A stretch of 23,969 nucleotides of DNA from NCBI GenBank assembly GCA_005223375.1, contig RXOD01004332.1, forward strand, positions 1-23,969. Reading direction: 5' to 3'. The notes under the pieces are model-generated. The model was not told the origin of the DNA. It ran no database searches and worked only from the letters and a program-made list of their open reading frames with translations. A program made the position numbers and the translations under genes. The DNA is from Amoebophrya sp. AT5.2. Its lineage: Eukaryota > Sar > Dinophyceae > Syndiniales > Amoebophryaceae. Below are positions 1 to 7,994 of the stretch, in pieces; the stretch's first letter is position 1; each line of letters begins with the position of its first letter.

Positions 1-416
1 GCTTGGCTCTGGTCGGTCTGCGTCCAGAAGGCCCGGAACCAGCTCGGCGCGAAGGGGGCGAGCAAGATGGCAATGAAGAAGTCGGCGATCGCGCGGGGAA
101 ACGTGCCGTCGATTTCAGCGGGCCAGAGCTGGGCTGGCTTCTGGAGAAGCGCATGTTTTTGGTTAACGCCTTCAAGCGGTCGATGATCGGGAGCGCTCTC
201 GGCGCTGGCCTCGGAAAAGCAGGCGAGGCACGTGGATCGCTCTCCTACTTGCGACTCCAAGGAAAAGGAGGATTTGGCCGCGGCGGCGGAGCTCGCGTCA
301 GCGGCTGCTGACGACGAGGATCCGGAGCTCGCCTTCGAAAGAATCCAATTGGCTTCCGTGAAGGCGCAGCAATCGGATTTTTGGCCACTTCGGTGCGCGT
401 AGAGGCAGAGTGCCAC
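1..416 (-). CDS. Possible partial exon of an unknown protein, running off the left edge
   Basis: A minus-strand frame is open from just after a stop at 417-419 to the window edge, 138 codons. It contains no stop, so it is incomplete at its C-terminal side. Third codon positions are mostly G or C, as in the other genes here. The first half is Ala/Ser-rich and low complexity. The second half is more protein-like, with a Trp/Phe-rich stretch containing WPAEIDGTFPRAIADFF, IAILLAPFAPSWF and RAFW, which could be a membrane or amphipathic segment. There is no convincing start codon, so an upstream exon is likely; an AG just after 417 could be an acceptor. A plus-strand frame (3-311) lies antisense to it and is an alternative. 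I do not recognise the family. The minus strand is preferred mainly because every other gene here is on it. Confidence 0.3.
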   Translation of the reverse strand, partial: MALCLYAHRSGQKSDCCAFTEANWILSKASSGSSSSAAADASSAAAAKSSFSLESQVGERSTCLACFSEASAESAPDHRPLEGVNQKHALLQKPAQLWPAEIDGTFPRAIADFFIAILLAPFAPSWFRAFWTQTDQSQ

Positions 417-419
417 TCA

Positions 420-1053
420 AGGCGGGGCGAAGACTTGCGGCGCGCGTTAGTCGCTCGGCTTCCACGTGGATGGTGGTTTTGGTGAAAGTTGAAGCTAAAT
501 CCTAAGGGATAAGGCTGGAAGTTTGCAGTCTCGGTAAATCTAAAGCGGAAGCCTCCGGGTTTGTGCTTTCCGTCGTCAGCAGTCAGGTGCGTGCAGATCG
601 CGTGCGCGTTGGAAGTTGTAAATGGCACAGCCGCTGCGCCACCGCTCCGCTGCTGATGCATTCGAAACAACTATAACTAACAGGAAGGCCGCAGCCCTGC
701 GGCGAACTCTCGGGGCCCGCTCTCGATATTGATGTCCAGAGCTCGCGGCCGGCCAGCCAGGCAGAGATACTTAGCGTAACCAACTATAGTGTCCCTAGTC
801 TCACCGTAGAACTCAAAGTCGTGCAAAACTACTGAAGATCTCAAGATCCAGCGATGAGTTGAGTTGTTACCTTAAATCGCAGCCCGCGCGGAGCACCAGT
901 CAGGTGTCGCTTGCGGGGTTCCACTTTCAGCGTGGACGAGCGCGGCTCCCCTCGTGGTTGAAGCCGCAGCTCGGAGAACGACGGATCTTTGTCGGAATGC
1001 GTTCTCAAATTGAAACCGCAAACGGATTCGCTCTCAAATTGCATTTTTCTTGA
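420..1053. other. No supportable gene (spacer)
   Basis: Short frames exist on both strands, but none has protein-like composition or a recognisable motif. A 10-base word, TCTCAAATTG, occurs twice close together near 1012-1040. Otherwise I see nothing here. It probably holds the 3' flank of the FAM133-like gene and the upstream part of the gene at the left edge. Confidence 0.4.
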
Positions 1054-1827
1054 TCACAGGCGATCACTTTGAATCAATAATAGTGTCTGCGGACCAGGCA
1101 GAAGTAGTTGGTTTTTTAAGTTCGGTGTTCTTGTGTGTTCTGTCCACGTGTGTCGGTAATTTTCTGCGGTCGAATTTGCCTGACTTCCGTTCGTGGAAAA
1201 TTCGTGGATTGTGAGAACTCTTTTTCGAGGACCGACAGCAACTCGTTTTCGTGGGCATGACTTCATTATTTTCGGCTTCGCAAAAACCAAAAATCTTGAA
1301 CTGCTAACTTCCGACTCGCGTCCGCAGCTTTCCGTGGTTTTCAAGACATCAAAATCGGTGAACTGCGTTGTTAGAAATTCAGTTGCTGCCGTCGGTTTTC
1401 TGAAAAATCGTCGTTCATCTTTGAACCCTCGGAGATGCCTCGGCCAGTCCACTAGTAGGTTCTCGTCGTCCTTTCGCGTCCTCGATCGCGACCTTTTTTT
1501 CACCTTCTTCCCAGTATTCTTTTTGTCCTTTTTGCTACCCTTTCCACCACCATGCTTCATCTCTGCTTCTTCTTTGTCCTTCAGCTCCTGTTTTTCCATG
1601 CGGATCGCCCGGTTTCTAGCCAAATTCTCTTGGTAGGAAGCGTTTTCCCACTCGGCCATGGCGGCGTCGCCCTGCGTGTGCTTCTTGTACACGCGGTGCT
1701 GAAACTCCTCCATGGAGATGCCGTTCTTCTGCCGCTCCTTCAACCGATCGGACAGCGTAGGCCCGGTAGGCTCAGGAGCCCGCTGCACAGGCGCCACCGC
1801 CATGCCGGAAGGAGTCGGCCGCCCCAT
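1054..1827 (-). CDS. FAM133-like small basic nuclear protein
   Basis: The frame gives 257 residues from the ATG at 1825-1827. It is open 14 codons further up to 1869, but that part ends in a pyrimidine-rich tract and CACTAG that looks like a 3' splice site, so I start at MGRPTPSG. The N-terminus resembles the eukaryotic FAM133 family: a short Met/Ala/Pro lead, a GPTLSDRL motif (residues 22-29), a helical MEEF segment (39-42), and AMAEWE (56-61) followed by a charged helix. Residues 94-120 are Lys/Arg-rich and end in an RSRSRTR run that could serve as a nuclear signal or RS-like tract. FAM133 proteins are poorly characterised nuclear, lysine-rich proteins. The C-terminal half has no family resemblance and may include read-through of an intron. 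The family call rests on pattern memory only. Confidence 0.45.
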   Translation of the reverse strand: MGRPTPSGMAVAPVQRAPEPTGPTLSDRLKERQKNGISMEEFQHRVYKKHTQGDAAMAEWENASYQENLARNRAIRMEKQELKDKEEAEMKHGGGKGSKKDKKNTGKKVKKRSRSRTRKDDENLLVDWPRHLRGFKDERRFFRKPTAATEFLTTQFTDFDVLKTTESCGRESEVSSSRFLVFAKPKIMKSCPRKRVAVGPRKRVLTIHEFSTNGSQANSTAENYRHTWTEHTRTPNLKNQLLLPGPQTLLLIQSDRL

Positions 1828-1869
1828 TCTTCGATGAGCTAGTGCTGGTTGCCGCAGCGAAAAAAACAA

Positions 1870-2519
1870 GACGTGTGAGTGTGGCGCTCACCAGAGTACT
1901 AGAAAGTAGACAGGAACAAATCTACTTCAATTCATCTACTTCAATTCATCGAACAGTATGCTGTTTCGGAAATGAAGGCTACACTCCAACGTCGGGGTGG
2001 TCCTGGTGTCTGCGGTGCAAAAATTCCGTTTGCAACATTGACGAGTGCTTTCGTTTCCAAACTATACGCAAGAGAAGCGCGTGATCTGGTGCTGGTCGGT
2101 CCTCTACTACTCTTTGCAATTTCCGCACGATGATCTCGAGACGAGCTGCCGCTTTTGTTGAACCAACTACTCAACAGCCAGAAATTGATTCCGCGGCAAT
2201 CGATCCAAAGGAAAACAAGAACAATCTTCTGTCCTCAGCGTCATAGAGTTGCCGCCACCGATACATTCGAGATCATCACGCAGACAAGGTAGTCCGGGTC
2301 CGCTAGAAATCGACGCATAAGCATAACCAAGACCACCAGTGCGTCTTCGAGCAACTAAAGAAAGTTCTGAGGGGTGGTTTGCAGCGTGCCAATTATTCCG
2401 GCGCTGAAGTCGTGCAATCATCATCTTCATCATGATACAGGCTACGAACTGTCCTCAAGCAGTCGTGCTTGCAGAGACTCGATCTCGATCATGAATCAGT
2501 TAATATTTTGAGTCGTACT
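1870..2519. other. Spacer with possible 5' untranslated exon; no clear gene
   Basis: On the minus strand a GTGAGC donor near 1891 and the CACTAG acceptor before the FAM133-like start would frame a very short intron, so a 5' untranslated exon may lie just above 1890. A minus-strand frame of 88 codons at 2433-2167 begins with ATGATGAAGATG, but it shows no domain or motif and I do not call it a gene. The rest is AT-richer than the genes. Confidence 0.35.
1921..1948. repeat. Tandem duplication of a 14-bp unit (two copies)
   Basis: The unit TCTACTTCAATTCA occurs twice, perfectly and head to tail, at 1921-1934 and 1935-1948, upstream of the FAM133-like gene. It looks like a recent slippage or duplication event. 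Confidence 0.9.
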
Positions 2520-2993
2520 TCAGAGAAAATCATGCGTGGAGCTTTCACCGTCGTTAGGTTTTCGATTTCGTCTAGTACTTGCACTACTAGCTCCTTCCCC
2601 CCTGGAGATCATGCCATCAGATTTTCCTGATTTCTTGCGCCTCTTATCCTGCTCTTCGCGGCGTCGATCGTCCTTGCTTTCAACATTCTGCCCGTGCCCT
2701 GCCAGCACCAGACCTAGTTCAGCTCCCGCGCCTCCTTTGCCACCGCCGAATCCACTGATCCGTTCGATGTGGCCATCTATGGTTGCCGCCGGGGAATCGA
2801 GATGCGGAGCTCCGTTCACGTATCTTTCCAGTTCAATTTGCGCCGTCCGCGCATTCATCGCGGCAACGTTCGCGTCGGCTGCCATGGCAAACGCCTGCCG
2901 CGCCGCCCGCTTCATCGTCAGCGCCGCCTGTTTCATCATGGCGACGGATTTCATCCCGAGCCCGCCGGCAAGCATAACCTCCACGCCAGACAT
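2520..2993 (-). CDS. Hypothetical small basic protein, 157 residues
   Basis: The frame starts at an ATG (2991-2993) and runs 157 residues to a stop at 2520. Residues 1-55 are rich in Met, Ala and Lys/Arg and are predicted helical (motifs MKSVAMMKQAALTMKRAARQ and MAADANVAAMNARTAQIELE). A Gly-rich middle (GFGGGKGGAGAELG) follows, then a strongly charged tail with DDRRREEQDKRRKKSGKS. No family is recognised. The charged tail could bind nucleic acid, but nothing shows that. A GTAC donor-like site lies right at the stop, so the protein may continue in another exon. The next upstream frame (3090-2833) overlaps it in another frame and has a Ser-rich run, so the true 5' structure is uncertain. Confidence 0.45.
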   Translation of the reverse strand: MSGVEVMLAGGLGMKSVAMMKQAALTMKRAARQAFAMAADANVAAMNARTAQIELERYVNGAPHLDSPAATIDGHIERISGFGGGKGGAGAELGLVLAGHGQNVESKDDRRREEQDKRRKKSGKSDGMISRGEGASSASTRRNRKPNDGESSTHDFL

Positions 2994-3751
2994 CTTTCTC
3001 GGAACCGGAAGACGATGACGAAGACGAGGTGCTCGTGATTACAATATACGCCTTGTCGTAGTTGTCGTTGTGCACGTGCTCCTGCTGCACCTGCCTCTCC
3101 TCTCGCCCAGCTACAAATTTTTCCGATAAACATTCGTTGACGTGTGCGTGTTTCTTTTCGACGATTCGATCAGCAATCGAAGAAACACAAATCTAAAATC
3201 GTATATCGCTCACGGACAGATATATCCCACTCATCGACGACAGGGAAGAGCGAGCACAACGTCGACCGGTCGAAAGTTCGAAGATCAAAAACTGCCGTTG
3301 GAAAGCCTCATCGTTCCGGTTGCTTCGACCGGATGGAAGATAGACGGCCCCTCAAGGACCATCTTGGGTATTCGTCCAGCGGCAGCGCTTGCTCGCGTTA
3401 GTGAGACGGTCGTTGTCGTAACAGAAATCAATGCAACATGGTCCAGAAACCAGCGTCTCTCGTAAACGAAAACGTAACGCAGAACTCGAATGGGTTTGGG
3501 TGCAGCGAAGTAGATCTATTCAATTCTATTGCATCATGATTGATGCGTCAACTGTACAGAAGTATTCATCACTCCTCGAAACAAACATCGGAGTCAGTAT
3601 CATGCTATGTACGGATAAGCTGGCCCTGGCGTTGTTTATCGATCTTCAATGGAAAGTAAAATACAAAACTGTGCAGTGCAACCAGCGCTAAACTAGTGCG
3701 GCGATAAAAAAACTTACCCTTGGAGAAAAGCGGTAATCATACATAGCCCTG
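2994..3751. other. Spacer between the Tubby gene and the small basic protein
   Basis: The plus-strand frames at 3142-3465, 3144-3401 and 3431-3691 lack domains, have ordinary codon composition and overlap each other, so I do not call them. On the minus strand, just after the Tubby stop, a GGGTAAGTT donor-like sequence at about 3714-3706 could begin an intron in the 3' untranslated region. I see nothing else. Confidence 0.4.
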
Positions 3752-6700
3752 TCAGTTGACCGCTCGCTTTCTTGCTATGCTCGCCAGCGCGATGCCGAAC
3801 GCGTCCAGGGCTGACAGCGGCGGCCGCCAATCCAGGGCGAACAGCTCCCGTTTTATCTTGCCGAACAGCAGCATAATTTCGTCCGGCCTCTGTGGCTCGA
3901 CTAGCTGGAAATTCTTCGCGGAAGACGCCTTGACGCGGCCGTAAAAGGGCAGCACGTAGCTGTTCTGTTTCGCGTTCCACCGAGGCTCCACATTGGTGTA
4001 GCTCGCAGTTGTGGTCGTGCGTCGCGGCGGAACTAGATTGAAAGGAGGTCGGATCGATGATTTACTGTTGTTCAAATCCTAGTAAAGTGCTGCTTTCTAT
4101 TTTTTTAGTATTATGGGAGACTGTTGCTGTGCCTGTGGATGGGCAACCAAAACACATCAGATCAAAAACAAATATATAAAAAAACAAACTGAAATGCAGC
4201 AAATCAAGGCGCAATATATGTATTGTAGTATACTTGAAGATTCCTCCTCCGGCTCCGCAGAAGTAGCGTGCTGGAAATTGCATGTGATCTTGCGGGGCAC
4301 GCTGCCTTGGATATTGACCTCGAACGTCAGCATGAGTCGCAATGACGCGGATTCTGCGTCCTTGTCCTGCAGCCCAGCGCGGTAATCATGTACCTCATGG
4401 ATTCGCAGCAAGTACGTAAAGACTACAAACATAGATCTTCCATATAGAACGCTTCAAAATAACGGACGGAAGTGGATCCGTCTCACGTGTAAAGAAAACA
4501 CCTCACAAACATGAAAGCGTTTAAGTAGCACTTTTGACGCTCCAAGCATCACATATGAAACCGTACCACCAAGATTGTTGCAGCGCGTAGCTTCTTTCAA
4601 AATGATTGCAAAGCATCACATGTGAAAGCGTAACGAAAGCATGGGAGAAACCCAGAAGAGATCCACTACTTTGATTGCTTGTAGGCACTCAAAGCATCAC
4701 ATGTGAAACTGCATCACCAAGACACACAACACCACGCCGCGCACTGATTAGGTTACTTTACGCATTTTTGAAAGCGTCACACTTGAAACCATATCACACG
4801 GAGGAAGAAAACATCGAAAAGTCTGGCACTTTAAGCGTTTAATGGCGTACAACGCATCACATGTGAAACCATATCACCACTCAGACACCATCACCTACCG
4901 AGTGCGCTGCTTTTGGCATCACATGTGAAATCGGATCAGTACTTCTTCGAAAGCATCACGCCGGCAGCACTTCAGAATCATACCAAATTTAAAAAATAAA
5001 AATTTAAATTTTAAAATTTCTGGAGTGCTCAAGCCTTTGACGAGAGAACTTCAACAAAATCAAAATAAGTAGCATGGCATGCACAACCAAGCAGCACCTG
5101 AAATTGCGTTCCCCAGAAGCTTGGCGTGATGGTCCCAACGTGGTGTTGCGCGAAGTCCCGCACCTGCCACTTTTCCATTTGCGATCTCTCCCCAGCGCTC
5201 TTCTGCTTCTGTTTCTTCTCCATTTCCGCTCTACTATCTTGTGTTTCAGGTTGAGAGTTGCAGTTGTAGTCGTCCCACCAACGCTGGAGGTCCTGCTCCT
5301 TGTCCTTTTCGTCCCGGGCAAGAACTCCAACTTGTGCACGCTCTATTTCACCTGTTTCTGATGTCCTGCTGCTCCCTTCTTCTCTCGCTTTGTACACGCG
5401 TACGGGAGCATCGTCCCCGTCCTTGATCGCCTGCAGCAGAAGCCTGTCGTCATGGTCGCGCCGGAGTTCAAAGATTTGCGGAAACACGTCCTTCCCGTCG
5501 CGGAGTACTACGATCTTGCACAGTTCGTAGCGATTCTCCTGCGCCAGCACAAAGGGGCTCTTATCGGCGTCCTCTATCCGTCGGAAGTCATCGTAGCTCC
5601 GGGCGAGGAGAAGATTGAAATCCGCGAACCGGTGGAGAAAACCGTTGGCGAGAGAGATATCTGTGGACGCAGGTTCGACGGGACCTGACAGCACCAAGTT
5701 GCACGCGTCTGTTTCTTTGTTGCATGCGTCGTTCAAGTTCGTTGCTGGTGGGACATGGATGGTGGAAAAAAGATTGGAAATGAAATCATGTAGCGGTCAC
5801 GCATTCGTACAGTTTTCTAGGAGACGTATACGTTTGAAAGTATTCTCTTGCTCGATGATATGATTGCGAGGTGATTCAAGGCCAAGGGCCAAGGGGGGTG
5901 TTGTTTACAGTAGATGAAGTTGTCGGTTCAAGGAAGACCAGAGGAGCTTCGGCTGGACTAACTTTCCAAAAAAAGCGGAAGCCGAAGCGCGAGTCAGGAG
6001 CTTTATCCGAGACTCCCACATCACTGAGCCAAAGACAGTCTCTCTTTGAATTCTCCTACGTACCTCGCTGTTGCAGTTGCGGCCGGTTGCATGACCGCAG
6101 CAGCCAGTACGCCTCTCTCCGCAGGTCTTCGTTTCTGAGGTAGCAGCCCAAAAATAGCGTCTGCGTCACCAAAAGCATGTTGTCTCGCAGCCCCGCTGCC
6201 GCTATCAACACGCCTGATGTTAGCAGGTACTTCAACAGCAGTTGCAAAAAGTCGTTACACTTGAAAAGCTCGGCCGCGAGAATGAGCTGGACGAGCTCGC
6301 CGCCCTCGCTGTTACAACTTTGCTCGCTGATGCACGTAGGGGCAGGGAATATACCGCAGCTGCGGTCAGAAGCACCAGCAGGAGCACCGTGCTGTCTCCA
6401 TCTTTTCTGGAAGTGCAAGAGCAACTGATCCGCTGCAGCGGAGCGCACCACCTGTTGCTGTTGTTCCAGCACCAAGCCCGGAGGTTCTACTTGCCCCGTC
6501 CCCACACGAACGACCCCGCAAGCGGAGTCGTCCGTCGGGCTTTCGCGGGGGCAGGAAGATGAAGAGTCCGCCGTCGGGGAGTTGCTGTCGATCGCTGTTG
6601 ATGAGCCCCGAAGTACGTGCGCCTTCCCGCCCGTACTGCTCGCTGCGGTGCTTGCCGTGGTGCGGGCCGGACTCCCGCAGCTGCTCATTTTGGGGGAGTC

Positions 6701-7438
6701 GTAGAAGCCAAAGTTGTCCTTGTCAACATCCCCCGAATTTGGTACGGGCACCGCCCCGACGCCTCCACCCGCCGCGCTCGCGCTCGCCAGAAACTCGAAC
6801 CACTGCAGACAGGTCTCGCAGTTCAGAATTTTTTTCGTCGCCGCCTGCGCCGAGAAAGTTATGTCGCAAAGTCGGGCGTTCGGGAACATCCGGATTTTGT
6901 AGCACACCGCCTCTCCCTTGTTCTGCCCGCTCCCGCTCTCATGAAAAAGCGCGGCATCCTCGAAAGTGCGGCGGCTCTCGATGACGTAGGAAGCGTCCTC
7001 GTCGGGCACGGGTGCCGGACGACCTGCGTCTGCGTCGGTAGCGTATGTATTCATCATCTCTTTTCGCAGGTCGAAAAGCCACTCCTCCGGCACGACCACG
7101 TCGTGGCCTCGACGCGAAGTCATCAACGGCACTGCAGCAGGAGCACCTGCAGCTTTTCTCGCTGATAAACAACTGTTGTTCATGTTCATTTTGTTGCTAG
7201 AAGAGGATGCCGCCGGCCCCGTACCGACAAGAACGCGACGCTCGTCGGGACTGGGCCGCATTTTGTGGACGGCGTTGCCGTCGTCGCACCATGACCCAGC
7301 TGCACCCCCGCCGACGTACGAAGATTCAGGTCGGCGGGCATTTTTCTTCGCCGCTTTCGCGTGGTCGTCGGGCGGTAAAGAGTTGGTCCCGACAGCATCC
7401 TCATCAAAGTCCTGAACGAGTCGAACCAGCCACGACAT
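3752..7438 (-). CDS. Tubby-domain protein with possible N-terminal BTB/BACK-like region (four exons, 820 residues)
   Basis: Four minus-strand exons join with consistent phases: 7438-6064, 5744-5098, 4393-4234 and 4032-3752. All three introns are GT-AG (319, 704 and 201 bp; phases 1, 0 and 1). Residues about 521-820 form a Tubby C-terminal domain, a fold that in animals and plants binds membrane phosphoinositides. Diagnostic stretches are ELCKIVVLRDGKDVFPQIF, VGTITPSFWGTQFQ joined to VHDYRAG, LTFEVNIQGSVPRKI, and PRWN with SYVLPFYGRVKASSAKNFQL, then LFGKIKRELFALDWRPPLSALDAFGIALAS. About 80 residues are inserted before the SFWGTQF strand, and the usual basic loop is replaced by KDGDDAPVR. Residues 380-450 of exon 1 (ELVQLILAAELFKCNDFLQ and DNMLLVTQTLFLGC...LRREAYWLL) have the helical pattern of the end of a BTB domain plus BACK, and CDITFS near 191 could be a BTB strand; that call is tentative. 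Plant Tubby proteins carry an F-box instead. The Tubby call is firm. Confidence 0.8.
4480..4966. repeat. Array of a short palindromic repeat at about 40-80 bp spacing
   Basis: The core is GCATCACATGTGAAAC, containing the perfect 10-base palindrome TCACATGTGA. The seven copies I recognise start at 4546, 4613, 4694, 4774, 4854, 4916 and 4953, so spacings are 67, 81, 80, 80, 62 and 37 bp. A degenerate copy with CACGTG lies at about 4480 and a weaker one near 4501. The better copies continue with a second conserved part, roughly CATATCACCAAGAC, so about 35 bp per unit is conserved and the rest varies. The copies at 4774 (GCGTCACACTTGAAAC) and 4953 are degenerate at the palindrome. The array lies wholly inside a Tubby intron. 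It could be a decayed satellite with a roughly 80-bp unit or a set of E-box-like protein-binding sites. Confidence 0.85.
4985..5020. repeat. AT-only tract with a 14-bp palindrome
   Basis: The tract is almost entirely A and T and contains the perfect palindrome AAAATTTAAATTTT at 4999-5012, flanked by further AAATTT and AAAATTT words. It follows directly after the palindromic array and lies close to the 5' end of the same intron. It stands out sharply from the GC-rich surroundings. Confidence 0.85.
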
Positions 7439-7994
7439 AATTTGTCCTATACTTTGTCTTTGTGATTGTGGCTGCGCGTGCCGACGACGGAATCGGTGCT
7501 AAAAAAATGGGCGTCCGCGTCTCACATACTTAGACATACAACTCTTACACGCCTCTACCTCCCCTTAAAGTAACCTAAGTTAGTCTTAGTACTAAAACTA
7601 AAAGTGCCGTGCTAGCGGTGCTGGCGCTAGCGCCATGTTGACAAAATCGGTTTATCTCCACGTGAAATAAGCATGCTCTCGTCCATTTGCATTTTGATGT
7701 TCCTTCTGAAGATGTTCCTTCTCTCCGCCGCTCCCCCTCTACATCTCCGAGATGCGAAGTTACTAAGCCGTGGTGTCCCGTTATCTGCATCTTGGCTCAT
7801 TGTCATATCAGGCTCCTGTAGGAGCGGCGTTGCTGACAGCCTGTTTCTTTGTACCAGTACTAGCCACGGGCCCGGCATCAATTCATTGAATCCCAGAACA
7901 AGGAGATTCAGAAGCAGAACCTGCAGTACCGGAAGTTGTACTATCATTCAGTGGTGCAAAAATCCGTTTCCACCTCGACTGTGCCAGGAGGTCA
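7439..7994. other. Spacer between the HflX and Tubby genes
   Basis: About 550 bp lie between the HflX stop and the Tubby gene start. It should hold the HflX 3' end and the promoter and 5' leader of the Tubby gene. Two overlapping minus-strand frames (7790-7575, 7947-7627) have no recognisable features. I see no canonical TATA box or polyadenylation signal that I would defend. Confidence 0.4.

Larger units (their letters stand above)
4394..5097 (-). other. Second intron of the Tubby gene (704 bp), carrying the repeat array
   Basis: The donor is CAG|GTGCTG at 5098/5097 and the acceptor is GAG|GTACAT at 4394/4393. Removing it joins ...SFWGTQFQ to VHDYRAGLQD..., which restores the Tubby strand that normally reads GTxFTVYDxG. 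This supports the borders independently of the splice signals. The intron is AT-richer than its exons and contains both the palindromic repeat array and the AT-rich palindrome. Confidence 0.7.

Noticed and set aside
245..670. Minus-strand frame of 141 codons near the left edge
   Set aside because: Its composition is Arg/Pro/Ser/His-rich without motifs, and it overlaps the better minus-strand frame at 1-416.
2536..3018. Plus-strand coding frame of 160 codons
   Set aside because: It is the antisense shadow of the small basic protein at 2993-2520 and has Ser/Pro/Ala-rich composition typical of such shadows.
4480..4966. CRISPR array
   Set aside because: The repeats are short, imperfect and unevenly spaced, there are no cas genes, and the array lies in an intron of a eukaryotic Tubby gene.
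5734..5736. A start for the Tubby exon frame at 5736
   Set aside because: The codon there is TTG and no ATG lies above it before a stop. A pyrimidine-rich tract and CCACCAG acceptor at 5745 instead join it in phase to the exon ending at 6064.
7786..7800. Dinoflagellate spliced-leader-like TTGGCTCA
   Set aside because: Only part of the known leader matches, it is on the plus strand with no plus-strand gene, and such short matches are expected by chance.
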